From positions 248,001 to 312,000 of the forward strand of contig CALADM010000025.1 in assembly GCA_937890595.1 (NCBI GenBank): a DNA stretch of 64,000 nt. Direction: 5' to 3'. The translations under genes were made by a program, and so were the position numbers. The notes under the pieces were generated by a model that did no database searches, was not told the DNA's origin, and saw only the letters and a program-made list of their open reading frames with translations. Source of the stretch: CAJMNU01 sp905214855. Its GTDB lineage: Bacteria > Bacillota > Clostridia > Lachnospirales > Lachnospiraceae. Numbering within the stretch: position 1 is the stretch's first letter; the number at the start of each line of letters is the position of its first letter. Positions 36,624 through 45,768 of this stretch are shown piece by piece.

Positions 36624-36652
36624 TTTTATTGTTTATTTTTTCGCTTTTATTG
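36624..36652. promoter_or_regulatory. Direct repeats TTTTATTG, candidate DeoR-family operator
   Basis: TTTTATTG at 36624-36631 and 36645-36652, exactly 21 bases apart (two helical turns), just upstream of the inositol operon promoter. A one-mismatch copy TTTCATTG lies at 36583-36590. DeoR-family regulators usually bind such A/T-rich direct repeats; the divergent DeoR-type gene is the natural candidate. Confidence 0.5.
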
Positions 36653-36837
36653 AGTATGTTGTGATAATCTCCTTGCGTTTTTTGCTTTTTTTTGGTAAAT
36701 TAATATCAGATTCACGCAATATTTGCTCTGTCTATGTCTGTTTCCACCATATTTTCAAACAAACTCTGCCATACTATGTTTTGTAAAGAGAAATAATACC
36801 TGTACTATTTTATGAATATGAAAAGGAGGATTTTTCA

Positions 36838-37608
36838 ATGAGAATTTCCAGAATTGACCAGTTAGAACAATATATTCTTGAGCATAAATCGGTCTCTATC
36901 GATACATTATGTGAAGTATTTCAAATTTCCAAGAATACAGTAAGACGAGATTTAGATGTCCTTTTGACCAGAGGAAATATCGAAAAAGTATACGGCGGTG
37001 TCATCGCTTCCGAATCTTCCATGGCTATCCCTGAGCTTACTTCTTTTAATGAACGGAATATCAAAAACAGGGAAGCCAAAAACAGGATCGCTGCCCTTGC
37101 CGCTTCTTATGTCAGGGAAAAAGACATCATTTTTATTGATACTGGAACCACAACAGTCAATATCATCGATCACCTCAGCCATCTGTCGAATGTTACGGTA
37201 ATCACTTACAGTGTTCAGGTGATCAACCATGCTATGTCCTTTCCTAATATCAATCTGATCTCACTTCCCGGAAAATTAAAGCGTGATACAGCTTCTTTAG
37301 TTGGAACATCCTGCACAGATTTTCTGAAAGATTTTAATATTATGCGTGCTTTTATGGCATGCACAGGTGTATCTATAGAAGATGGTGTGTGCAATGCCTC
37401 CACAGAAGAATACAACATCAAAAAAACCGCTCTTGCAAGAAGCCGCAAACACTATCTTCTTGCAGATTCCTCAAAGTTTGGTAAAAACTCCCTTATGACA
37501 TATGGCGATATCTCTCAATTTCACTGCATCTTGACCGAAACATCCCCTTCTTTAGAATTCCGCACACATTGCCGCGAACAGGGATGCAGCATACAGATCG
37601 CAGAATAA
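36838..37608 (+). CDS. DeoR family transcriptional regulator (IolR-like)
   Basis: 256-residue repressor. The N-terminal HTH (about 5-55) reads SIDTLCEVFQISKNTVRRDL; the C-terminal phosphosugar-sensing domain shows FIDTGTTTVNIIDHL and LLADSSKFGKNSLM, both typical of the family. In Bacillus subtilis the inositol repressor IolR belongs to this family and responds to a phosphorylated intermediate. It is divergent from the inositol operon and upstream of two flavoenzymes, so it probably controls both sides. The start has AAAAGGAGG before it. Confidence 0.9.
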   Translation: MRISRIDQLEQYILEHKSVSIDTLCEVFQISKNTVRRDLDVLLTRGNIEKVYGGVIASESSMAIPELTSFNERNIKNREAKNRIAALAASYVREKDIIFIDTGTTTVNIIDHLSHLSNVTVITYSVQVINHAMSFPNINLISLPGKLKRDTASLVGTSCTDFLKDFNIMRAFMACTGVSIEDGVCNASTEEYNIKKTALARSRKHYLLADSSKFGKNSLMTYGDISQFHCILTETSPSLEFRTHCREQGCSIQIAE

Positions 37609-37748
37609 GTGATTTTTGTGACATTTTTACTTTTTGTACAATTTACAAAAATTTTATGTTTTCCTTATTTCTTATTTAGTGATTTTTAGGGTAAGCCATG
37701 TTACAATAACATAGAACTTTCAATATTTATGTTAAAGGAGCAAACAAT

Positions 37749-39695
37749 ATGGAACAGTACCCTCATTTATTCTCCCCCATTAAAATTGGTAACACTGTTG
37801 TAAAAAACCGAATCTTCATGCCACCATTATCTACAAACCTTGGCAACAAGGGCTATGTGACTGATGAATTGGTAGAACATTATAAAGCACGCGCACGCGG
37901 TGGTGTAGGACTCTTTGTGACAGAGGTCGTTACCGTAGAACCTACTTATGTATATCTTCCGGGAGATATGTCCATCTACGATGATTCTTTCATTGAAGGT
38001 TGGAAAAAACTGGTAGATGGAGTCCATGAATATGGAGCAAAAATTCTTCCTCAGTTATTTCATCCTGCTTACATGGCATTTCCTATTCCCGGAACACCAC
38101 AGCTTATCGCTCCAAGCCATGTTGGTCCTTATTATGCAAAAGAAGCTCCTCGTGCTGTGACGAAAGAAGAATTAAAGGTGATCATCCGTCAGTTCGGTGA
38201 AGCTGCAAAAAGAGTACAGAAAGCTGGCGGAGATGGTGTTGAGATCCACGCAGCCCATGCTCATGGGTTATTAGGAGGTTTTCTTTCTCCTCTCTATAAC
38301 AAACGAACAGATGAATATGGCGGGGATATCCACTGCCGCCTTCGTTTGACACTAGAAGTGATCGAAGAAGTCCGCAAAGCTTGTGGTAAGGATTTTATCA
38401 TTGATGTACGTATTTCCGGAGATGAATACTGTGACGGTGGTCTTAATTTAAATGATATGATCTATGTCGCAAAACAGTTAGAAAAATCTGGTGTCGATAT
38501 GCTCCACGTATCTGGAGGTACTACCATCGCCCGCGGAAGTTCCATCCCTGCCCCCGGAACCAAGATGGGTTCACACAGCGACTGTTCTGCTGAGATCAAA
38601 AAGCATGTCTCCATCCCAGTAGCTACGGTAGGAAGGATCACTGAGCCATGGATCGCAGAAGAACTGATCGCCAACGGAAAAGCTGATGCCTGTATGATCG
38701 GACGTGCTAATCTGTGTGACCCAGAATTTTCCAACAAAGCAAGAGATGGCAGAGAAGAAGAGATCCGCCCATGCATCGGATGTCTGCGCTGCCTGAATGG
38801 CATTATGTTTGGAAAACGTGTATCCTGTACCATCAACCCTTCCTTTGAATTAGAAAATGAAGACACACTCTCTCCTGCACCAGAAAAGAAAAACATTCTG
38901 GTCATCGGCGGAGGCGTAGCTGGTATGGAAGCAGCCTTTGTGGCAAAACGCAAAGGACATCATGTTGTCCTTTGTGAATCAGAAGGAGAACTGGGTGGAC
39001 TTGCTTTAGCAGCATCCGTCCCCATCGGAAAACAGGATCTGACCAGAGTTGTAAAATATATGAAGCATAAACTGGAACTGGAACATGTGGAAGTGCGTCT
39101 CAACTGTACTGTAACAAAAGAAATGCTCACAAACGAATTTTCAGGATATGAAGTATTGGCAGGAACCGGAGCAAAACCTGTCATCATCCCGCCATTCACC
39201 ACTTTCAAGCAGTGGATGACAGCAGATGATATTCTAAAAGGGAAAGCATTCCCAGGACGCAAAATTGTAATCATCGGCGGAGGAAGTGTTGGCTGTGAAA
39301 CTGCAGATTATTTAGCACCAATTGTCCACGATCTCTTCCCGAGAAACCGTGAGATCACCATCATTGAGATGACAAAAAGCGTTATGGCTGGGGAAAGCGG
39401 TCCGGGCAGAAGTCTTTTGGTACAGAGAATGATGAAAAAAGGAATCCAGATGATCTGTAACGCAAAAGTAGAACGAGTTGAAAAGGACAAGATCTATTAC
39501 ACTAAGGGCGACCTAGAATATTGTATTGATGATGCAGATACTCTTGTATTTGCAAGTGGATACCGTCCAGATCCGTCAGTAGAAAACATGCTAAAAGAAG
39601 CAAACGTTTCTTATACCCTAATCGGAGATGCTGAAAAACCCGGCAATCTGAAAGATGCAATCTCTCAAGGATACGAAGTCGCAAAACAGTTGTAA
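37749..39695 (+). CDS. NADH:flavin oxidoreductase, 2,4-dienoyl-CoA reductase/enoate-reductase type (first copy)
   Basis: 648-residue enzyme with an N-terminal FMN TIM barrel (about 1-340), a 4Fe-4S cluster motif and a C-terminal FAD/NAD(P) module. The catalytic region EIHAAHAHGLLGGFLSP keeps the His pair of the family and continues with NKRTDEYGG. Cluster cysteines are in CIGCLRCLN and FGKRVSC. Dinucleotide folds: ILVIGGGVAGMEAAF and IVIIGGGSVGCETADY. Relatives reduce C=C bonds of enoyl-CoA, enoates, bile-acid intermediates (BaiCD/BaiH) or flavonoids; the substrate is not readable. RBS AAAGGAG. Co-directional with deoR-type and the second copy. Confidence 0.9.
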   Translation: MEQYPHLFSPIKIGNTVVKNRIFMPPLSTNLGNKGYVTDELVEHYKARARGGVGLFVTEVVTVEPTYVYLPGDMSIYDDSFIEGWKKLVDGVHEYGAKILPQLFHPAYMAFPIPGTPQLIAPSHVGPYYAKEAPRAVTKEELKVIIRQFGEAAKRVQKAGGDGVEIHAAHAHGLLGGFLSPLYNKRTDEYGGDIHCRLRLTLEVIEEVRKACGKDFIIDVRISGDEYCDGGLNLNDMIYVAKQLEKSGVDMLHVSGGTTIARGSSIPAPGTKMGSHSDCSAEIKKHVSIPVATVGRITEPWIAEELIANGKADACMIGRANLCDPEFSNKARDGREEEIRPCIGCLRCLNGIMFGKRVSCTINPSFELENEDTLSPAPEKKNILVIGGGVAGMEAAFVAKRKGHHVVLCESEGELGGLALAASVPIGKQDLTRVVKYMKHKLELEHVEVRLNCTVTKEMLTNEFSGYEVLAGTGAKPVIIPPFTTFKQWMTADDILKGKAFPGRKIVIIGGGSVGCETADYLAPIVHDLFPRNREITIIEMTKSVMAGESGPGRSLLVQRMMKKGIQMICNAKVERVEKDKIYYTKGDLEYCIDDADTLVFASGYRPDPSVENMLKEANVSYTLIGDAEKPGNLKDAISQGYEVAKQL

Positions 39696-39742
39696 TCCAA
39701 GAGATATCACCTGCAATCACATTATAATAGGAGGTTTTGTTT

Positions 39743-41755
39743 ATGAAATTATTAGAAGAAATCAAAGTTGGTAATCTAATCCTCAAAAATCGCATCATGT
39801 TCCCCCCATTAACTACTGGCTACGAAGAACGTGACGGCTCTATCGGAGAACGCAGTTTCCATTTTTATAAAAGACTTGCCAAAGGCGGCGCAGCCTATAT
39901 TGTGATCGGTGATGTTGCTCCTGTTAATACAGCTTCTCCTACTCCAAAACTGTGTGACGACCGCCAGATTCCATCCTTCAAACGTTTGGCAGATGCCCTT
40001 CATGCTCATGACTGTAAACTTGGTCTGCAGCTTTTCCATCCAGAATATGATGTCCCTGGAGTTGGAAAAATGATCACAGATGCCCGCATGGCTGCCATGG
40101 AAGGACAAAAAGCACAGGCAAGCGGTGATATAAAACGATTCGAAGAAAAGATGGCAGAATCCCAAAAACTGACCTCTGCTGCTTATGCCAAACTCCATCA
40201 TGATATGCAACATTTTGTCAGCGAAGCTACAAAAGAACAGCTTGATGCCATTAAAGATGCTATCGCTCAGGCTGCAAGAAGAGCTATGGAAGCTGGTGTG
40301 GATGCGATCGAAGTTCATGGAGATCGTCTGTTAGGTTCTCTGTGTTCTTCTATCTTAAACCATCGCAGCGACGAATATGGAGGAAGTTTTGAAAATCGAA
40401 TCCGTTATGCACTGGAAGTAGTAACAGCAATCCGCGAGGCAGCTCCAACCTTAATGATCGAATACAAACTTCCATTTATCACCAAAAATGAGGATGGTTC
40501 TAACCGCGGTAAAGGAGGTCTCTTTGAAGAAGAGGGAATTGCCTTTGCAAAACGACTGGAAGAAGTCGGTGTAGACATGATCCAAGTAGCTCAGGCAAAT
40601 CATACCGGAAACATGGGCGATACAATCCCACCTATGGGAACTATTGCATATAACTGGACTCTTCCTATCGCAAAAAGAGTTAAAGAAACCGTACAGATCC
40701 CTGTAGCTACTGTAGGACGTGTCGTAACAGTAGAAAATGGAGAAGAAATTCTCGAAAAAGGGGAAGCAGACATCATTGGCTATGGACGTTCTCTTCTGTG
40801 TGATCCAGATATTCCAAAAAAAGCTGCTTCTGGAGAACCGATCCGCGAATGTTTAAATTGCAATAAAGGGTGTGTCGATGCCATCCAGTCCAGAAGATAT
40901 ATCTCTTGTGTTTTAAATGCTGAAAATGGCGATGAAGAAACTATCTTTCTTAAACCAACAGACAGTAAGAAACATGTAGTTATCATTGGTTCAGGTATTG
41001 CCGGACTGGAAGCAGCAAGAGTGGCAGCACTTCGTGGTCATCATGTAGATCTGTACGAAAAAGAAAAACAGATTGGTGGTCAGATCCATCTTGCCGCAGT
41101 ACCGCCTAGAAAATCAGAAATCCTCCGCTCCATCGAATACTATGAAAAGATCCTTCCGGAGTTAGACATAACCCTTCATCTGGGAACTGTCTGTACAAAA
41201 GAAGAAATGAATGCAGCAGATACACTCATATGTGCTATAGGTGCTCATGACTTTATTCTTCCTGTAGAGGGTGCAAACGCAAGTCACGTTGTATCCAGCT
41301 GGGATGTACTGACCAAGAAAGCCAAACCAGAAGGGCATTGTGTTGTCATTGGTGGTGGTCTTGTAGGCACTGAAACAGCAGAATACTTGCTTGAAAACGG
41401 CTGTCAGATTTCCATTGTAGAGATGATGGAAAAAATTGCAAACGGAGAATCTTCTACGATTCTTCCTCATATTCAAGCAGATTTTAAAGCACATCATGTA
41501 AAAGAATATGTAAACACCAAAGTCTCTCGAATTGAAAATGATGGAAAACGTGTCATTGCTTTAAACACCAAAGATGGAACAGATGTGGTTATTGACTGTG
41601 ACACTGTTGTAATGGCTGTTGGTTCTGTAAAAAATGTACCTGATTTGGAAGGCGTAAATACACCTGTTATCTTTGCCGGAGACTGTTCCGGAGAAAAAAC
41701 AGCTGGCATTGCAGAAGCAATCCGTTCTGGCTATGCAGCAGGAAATGCCGTATAA
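39743..41755 (+). CDS. NADH:flavin oxidoreductase, enoate-reductase type (second, divergent copy)
   Basis: 670-residue paralogue 47 bases after the first. The same layout: FMN barrel, Fe-S cysteines (CLNCNKGCV and RRYISCV), then FAD/NAD(P) folds (VVIIGSGIAGLEAAR and CVVIGGGLVGTETAEY). It differs where the first copy has HAAHAHGLL: here the sequence is EVHGDRLLGSLCS, two residues shorter and without the second His. An extra charged helical segment (about 110-165, rich in Lys, Glu and Ala) is inserted in the barrel. Different substrate or partnership with the first copy is inferred. The start at 39743 follows AGGAGG. Confidence 0.88.
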   Translation: MKLLEEIKVGNLILKNRIMFPPLTTGYEERDGSIGERSFHFYKRLAKGGAAYIVIGDVAPVNTASPTPKLCDDRQIPSFKRLADALHAHDCKLGLQLFHPEYDVPGVGKMITDARMAAMEGQKAQASGDIKRFEEKMAESQKLTSAAYAKLHHDMQHFVSEATKEQLDAIKDAIAQAARRAMEAGVDAIEVHGDRLLGSLCSSILNHRSDEYGGSFENRIRYALEVVTAIREAAPTLMIEYKLPFITKNEDGSNRGKGGLFEEEGIAFAKRLEEVGVDMIQVAQANHTGNMGDTIPPMGTIAYNWTLPIAKRVKETVQIPVATVGRVVTVENGEEILEKGEADIIGYGRSLLCDPDIPKKAASGEPIRECLNCNKGCVDAIQSRRYISCVLNAENGDEETIFLKPTDSKKHVVIIGSGIAGLEAARVAALRGHHVDLYEKEKQIGGQIHLAAVPPRKSEILRSIEYYEKILPELDITLHLGTVCTKEEMNAADTLICAIGAHDFILPVEGANASHVVSSWDVLTKKAKPEGHCVVIGGGLVGTETAEYLLENGCQISIVEMMEKIANGESSTILPHIQADFKAHHVKEYVNTKVSRIENDGKRVIALNTKDGTDVVIDCDTVVMAVGSVKNVPDLEGVNTPVIFAGDCSGEKTAGIAEAIRSGYAAGNAV

Positions 41756-41794
41756 TCTCAGCAGACCAAATATATTCTTCTTTATCTAATCTAT

Positions 41795-41846
41795 AAAAGC
41801 CGACAATCTCCAACAAATATATCTGTTGTGAGATTGTCGGCTTTTT
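41795..41846. terminator. Strong terminator after the flavoenzyme genes
   Basis: Arms AAAAGCCGACAATCTC and GAGATTGTCGGCTTTTT with an inner AACA/TGTT pair, T run on the plus strand and A run on the other side, so it can also act for the converging MerR gene. Confidence 0.92.
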
Positions 41847-41904
41847 GTTTGCTTTTTATCTGCCATTTTAACAATTCTTTAAAATCCACTTTGTATTCTC
41901 TTAT

Positions 41905-42735
41905 TTACTCTGCTATTTTAGGTTTCACAAGAATTTCAATCTGTGTAATATACTCTTCTATATTGTCAATCACAAGTTCATTGATCCCATTTTCATAAGA
42001 ATAACCACACAAAGATAATCCTTGTTTTTCTGCATATGTAAGAATTTCTTTGTATTTTTCAGGAATCCGATCCCAACTTCCTTTACAAAAAGCTCTAAGA
42101 TAAGTCCCAGCAGGCTGCAAATGCAGTCCTTTTTTAGAAACCGGATATGGCATCTCAATATATAGTGTACTGTATTTCTCAAATCTGCCCTGATATAAAT
42201 TTTCCACAGGGATCATAGCACCATACGAAGCATCATGAAGGCGACGAAGCTGATATTTTTTTGTCTCAGCAATCACCCGTTCAACCTCCTGTTCAAAGGG
42301 CAAATTTGCCCCTACATGGACAGCCACCAAATAACGGCTTTGTTTTTCTATCAGACTAATAGATGACAGATCAAGAGAACGTATCGTTTCCATATCCCGT
42401 TTATGATTCATCAATACTTTCTGTACAGACTTCAAATGCGTTATTGTTTTATCTAACTCTGTAATTTTTTCCTGAAGCAGACAGTCAAATGTATCCATAG
42501 TTCGGTTTTCCATAAATTGCTTGATCTCATCAAGTGATACATTCAATTCACGCAGCATCAGAATGGTTTCCAGCGTAGAACTCTGCTGATAGCTATAATA
42601 GCGATATCCATTTTCTTTGATACAGGCAGGTTTCAGCAAACCAATCTCATCATACCACATCAAAGTTTTTTTATTGATCTCATGCAGAGCAGCAAACTGT
42701 CCTATCGTAAATAATACATTTTTTTCTTTAAACAT
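41905..42735 (-). CDS. MerR family regulator with effector domain (BmrR-like)
   Basis: 276-residue activator. The N-terminal MerR HTH (TIGQFAALHEINKKTLMWYD, then NGYRYYSYQQ) is followed by a coiled-coil dimerisation helix (about 80-120) and a C-terminal domain that looks like the GyrI/BmrR drug-binding fold (about 125-276). It is divergent from the MATE exporter, and the shared intergenic region has a 19-base-spaced promoter with a central palindrome, the mark of MerR activation. A drug-like or toxic ligand is inferred. RBS AGGGGG precedes the ATG. Confidence 0.88.
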   Translation of the reverse strand: MFKEKNVLFTIGQFAALHEINKKTLMWYDEIGLLKPACIKENGYRYYSYQQSSTLETILMLRELNVSLDEIKQFMENRTMDTFDCLLQEKITELDKTITHLKSVQKVLMNHKRDMETIRSLDLSSISLIEKQSRYLVAVHVGANLPFEQEVERVIAETKKYQLRRLHDASYGAMIPVENLYQGRFEKYSTLYIEMPYPVSKKGLHLQPAGTYLRAFCKGSWDRIPEKYKEILTYAEKQGLSLCGYSYENGINELVIDNIEEYITQIEILVKPKIAE

Positions 42736-42746
42736 TTTTAACCCCC

Positions 42747-42777
42747 TTGACTATACAGTTACTGTACGGTTTATTAT
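42747..42777 (+). promoter_or_regulatory. MerR-type promoter/operator of the MATE gene
   Basis: TTGACT (42747-42752) and TATTAT (42772-42777) separated by 19 bases, with the perfect palindrome TACAGT-T-ACTGTA (42754-42766) inside the spacer. Long-spacer promoters with a dyad between the boxes are typical of MerR activators that untwist DNA. Confidence 0.88.
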
Positions 42778-42816
42778 ATAAAATATATCAAAGAAAAACA
42801 AGGAGGATTGATAACT

Positions 42817-44148
42817 ATGCCAAATGAAACCGCATATAACCAACCTGTCACTTTAAAAAATATTTTAAAATTTGCTGTTCCAACAATTGTTATGACCATT
42901 TTCATGTCATTTTATACTATGGTTGATGGTCTCTTTGTTTCTAATCTTATAGGAACTGATGCACTCTCCGCAATCAATTTGACAGCACCCATTATTTCGG
43001 TAGTTACTGCCATTTCAACCATGCTTGCTACTGGTGGAAGTGCAGTTATCATGAGAAAAACTGGAGAGAAAAAAACACAAGAGGCAAATGAAGATTTTAC
43101 CTTCTTAATTATTGTCAATGTTATAGTCGGTCTTTTCATGTCCTGCCTTGGGTATCTTATTATGGATCATATTTTTGGAAATATGAATTTATCTCCTAAA
43201 GTATTTAACTATTGTCATACTTATTTGAGTCATTATTTGCTTTTTACCATTCCTATTCTTCTCATGAATAACTTCACACTCTATATGATTGCTGCTGGAA
43301 AATCTTCACTATCTATGATCTGCTCCATTATGGGCGGCATTTTAAATATGGTACTTGATTATGTACTGATCGCTGTATTGCATACAGGAATTGCAGGAGC
43401 TGCCATTGCTACTGGTCTTGGTTATTCGGTAACAGCAATTGTTGGTTTTGTACTCTTTTCCAATAAAAAGAGTTTAATCCACTTTGTAAAACCAGTATAT
43501 CGCATCAAAACACTTCTGCATTCCGCCACAAACGGAAGTTCAGAAATGGCAACCGCATTAGTAACAGGTATTGTCACAATGATGTTTAACTGGAGCATGT
43601 TAAAATACGTAGGAGAAAATGGTGTTGCAGCAGTTACCATCATCATGTACGTCTTAATGTTTGCAACTTCCTTATATACAGGTTATTCCTATGGTGTTGC
43701 ACCAATGATCAGTTTTTATTATGGAGAACAAAATCATGAAAAACTCAAAAAATTAGTACAGATTAGTTTAAAAATCATTGGAGTTGTTGCAATTGTAGCA
43801 TTAGTAGTTTCTTTCACCATTACAAAACCTTTGGTTTCTATATTTGCGCGACCGGAAAACCCTGTCTATAATTTGGCAGTTTCCGGAAACCGTATCTGCT
43901 CTTTTGCTCTTATTTTTATTGGTTTTAATGTATTTACAAGTGGTATGTTTACAGCATTATCCAATGGACTGATCTCTGCCATACTTGCATTTTCCCGTTC
44001 TTTTGTATTTATGATCATTGCTATGCTGACACTTCCTGCCTTATTTGGTGTAACAGGGGTGTGGATAGCAACACCTGTTGCTGAATTTACAGCAATCTGT
44101 TTATCATTGTTCATGTTTCTAAAATACAAAAAGAAATATCACTATTAA
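42817..44148 (+). CDS. MATE family efflux transporter
   Basis: About 443 residues and 12 predicted membrane helices, exporting drugs or organic cations with Na+ or H+. The opening VTLKNILKFAVPTIVMTIFM and the DGLFVSNLIGTDALSAINL segment are typical of the DinF/NorM-like clostridial group; the second half begins near IKTLLHSATNGSSEMATAL. The start at 42817 follows AAGGAGG at ten bases. Driven by the MerR-type promoter and followed 80 bases on by a GNAT gene. Confidence 0.92.
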   Translation: MPNETAYNQPVTLKNILKFAVPTIVMTIFMSFYTMVDGLFVSNLIGTDALSAINLTAPIISVVTAISTMLATGGSAVIMRKTGEKKTQEANEDFTFLIIVNVIVGLFMSCLGYLIMDHIFGNMNLSPKVFNYCHTYLSHYLLFTIPILLMNNFTLYMIAAGKSSLSMICSIMGGILNMVLDYVLIAVLHTGIAGAAIATGLGYSVTAIVGFVLFSNKKSLIHFVKPVYRIKTLLHSATNGSSEMATALVTGIVTMMFNWSMLKYVGENGVAAVTIIMYVLMFATSLYTGYSYGVAPMISFYYGEQNHEKLKKLVQISLKIIGVVAIVALVVSFTITKPLVSIFARPENPVYNLAVSGNRICSFALIFIGFNVFTSGMFTALSNGLISAILAFSRSFVFMIIAMLTLPALFGVTGVWIATPVAEFTAICLSLFMFLKYKKKYHY

Positions 44149-44228
44149 AAAGATATTTTTTGACCACATTAAAATTTTTCAAATCAAACAGTTGAACTAT
44201 GCTAAAATATAAGAAGGAGACTATAAAA

Positions 44229-44855
44229 ATGAATGAACAAGTTATTTTACGAGAATATCAGGAAACAGATCGAATTGTACTAGAGGGTATTATCAGAAAA
44301 ACATGGAAATATGACAGATTTTGTTCTCCTAAAATTGCTTCAAAAATGGCAAATGTATATTTAAATAGCTGCCTCACAAATCAAACCTTTACAAGAGTTG
44401 CTGTTGTTGGAGATACACCTGTTGGTATTATTATAGGAAAAAATATCCAAACACATAAATGTCCTCTAAAACTTTGGATAAAATGGCTGTATTCCATCCT
44501 TTCACTTTTCAGCTCCAAAGAAGGTCGGAAAATTTCAAAAATGTTTGGCAATGTTGACGAGATCGATAAAGAACTACTTTCTGCCTGCAATAAGGATTAT
44601 AAAGGGGAATTGTCTTTCTTTGCCATTGACGAGACATGCCGCGGAAAAGGATTGGGGAAAAAGTTGTTTCAATCTCTTGTAGACTATATGAGATCACAGA
44701 ATATTCCTGAATTTTATCTGTTTACTGATACCAGCTGCAACTATCCTTTTTATGAACACTTAGGTCTCATACGACGTGGCGAAAAGCAACAGACCATACA
44801 TATAAGTGAAGAAACAGGCAATATGACTTTTTTCATTTATGACTATTCTTGCTGA
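44229..44855 (+). CDS. GNAT family N-acetyltransferase
   Basis: 208-residue acetyl-CoA-dependent transferase. The acetyl-CoA site is in FFAIDETCRGKGLGKKLFQSL (R-G-K-G-L-G-K, given in part as CRGKGLGKKLFQSL), with FYEHLGLIRRGEK near the end. The substrate is unknown. The ATG at 44229 follows AGAAGGAG; an in-frame start upstream is less likely. It is downstream of the MATE exporter and may be read from the same MerR promoter, giving an export-plus-modification pair; a terminator follows. Confidence 0.85.
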   Translation: MNEQVILREYQETDRIVLEGIIRKTWKYDRFCSPKIASKMANVYLNSCLTNQTFTRVAVVGDTPVGIIIGKNIQTHKCPLKLWIKWLYSILSLFSSKEGRKISKMFGNVDEIDKELLSACNKDYKGELSFFAIDETCRGKGLGKKLFQSLVDYMRSQNIPEFYLFTDTSCNYPFYEHLGLIRRGEKQQTIHISEETGNMTFFIYDYSC

Positions 44856-44890
44856 TACAGTAAAACTACGAAAACTTAAATCTAACACAT

Positions 44891-44950
44891 AAAGACCCGA
44901 TCAAAAATCTGCCTATTCATCTGCCTATTTCTGACCGGATCTTTATTTTT
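44891..44950. terminator. Bidirectional terminator between the GNAT gene and iolB
   Basis: Arms AAAGACCCGATCA and TGACCGGATCTTT (11 of 13 pairs) followed by a T run; located between converging genes. Confidence 0.7.
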
Positions 44951-44962
44951 TAACCTTTCCTT

Positions 44963-45748
44963 TTAAAATACCGCATCATGCATCCAAGTGTATCTTTCAT
45001 CCTCACAGCGATCTGTCTGAAGCCATGGATTGCCCTCCAAATGGCGGATCATCCAACAAGTATACATCTGAAATCCTGGTGCAACTGCCTGTGGATGCAG
45101 CTCTCCACCTGGAATAGCAGAAAAACTCCCTTCCACACTCTTAAACACCTGATCTCCTACAAAACTTGCCCCAAATCCTTCTGGTCTGTCAAACTTAAAA
45201 TAATATGTTTCTGGCTGAGGGTGCCTGTGTGGAAGATAACCAGACCAGTTTCCTCTGTCATTCAATACTTCTCCCAAAACCATATTAGAATCCGGCGCAA
45301 TATCATGATCAAAAATGGTATTTACACGACGCTTTGCCACATTGCCAAATTTCCCTACACTAGAATATCCCCACGGTGCATCCTCCGGCTTATAAAGATG
45401 CGCTGCAAATTCCTTCTCATTTTGGGTACACTGAACAAGAATCTCTATTTCTGTCTCTGCCTGTACAGCAATCTCTGTTCCCCTGCACCCATGGACACAC
45501 CACGGTCCTTCTGTAAAAACATCTTTTCTGCTTGCTTTCACTTGATTTTCTTCCCACAAAAAGATCACAGCACCCGAAAGAAGCAGCACAGCACATTCCT
45601 CATGCTCTCTTCCAAATGTTCTCTTCTCTCCTGCATGCATTTTATAAACACGAATATCCATCATCATATCTTTATATTCATTGTCATAAGTTGTGAGAAT
45701 TTTTTCTCCATGTTCATCAAACTCAGGATATCCAAATACCTTTCCCAT
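44963..45748 (-). CDS. iolB: 5-deoxy-glucuronate isomerase
   Basis: Cupin-fold metal enzyme that isomerises 5-deoxy-glucuronate to 2-deoxy-5-keto-gluconate. Conserved segments: GREHEECAVLLLSG, WCVHGCRGTEI, YLPHRHPQPETYYFKF (metal-binding His/Glu) and GGELHPQAVAPGFQMY. About 261 residues from the ATG at 45746-45748, which has GGGGAG before it; an earlier in-frame ATG (45767-45769) overlaps the iolD stop as TAATG and is possible if translation is coupled. Last gene of the iolC-iolD-iolB operon. Confidence 0.94.
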   Translation of the reverse strand: MGKVFGYPEFDEHGEKILTTYDNEYKDMMMDIRVYKMHAGEKRTFGREHEECAVLLLSGAVIFLWEENQVKASRKDVFTEGPWCVHGCRGTEIAVQAETEIEILVQCTQNEKEFAAHLYKPEDAPWGYSSVGKFGNVAKRRVNTIFDHDIAPDSNMVLGEVLNDRGNWSGYLPHRHPQPETYYFKFDRPEGFGASFVGDQVFKSVEGSFSAIPGGELHPQAVAPGFQMYTCWMIRHLEGNPWLQTDRCEDERYTWMHDAVF

Positions 45749-45768
45749 ATGATACATCTCCCCATACA

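Larger units (their letters stand above)
36517..36837. other. Intergenic region between the Fe-alcohol dehydrogenase and deoR-type gene
   Basis: About 320 AT-rich bases without a gene. It holds a strong minus-strand promoter (36574-36602), TTTTATTG repeats 21 bases apart (36624 and 36645) and the AAAAGGAGG ribosome site of the plus-strand regulator. No clear plus-strand promoter is seen; TAATAC near 36800 is only weak. Confidence 0.6.

Noticed and set aside
44903..44931. Direct repeats CTGCCTATT in the loop after the GNAT gene
   Set aside because: Only two copies, inside a terminator loop; no sign of a CRISPR-like or mobile structure.
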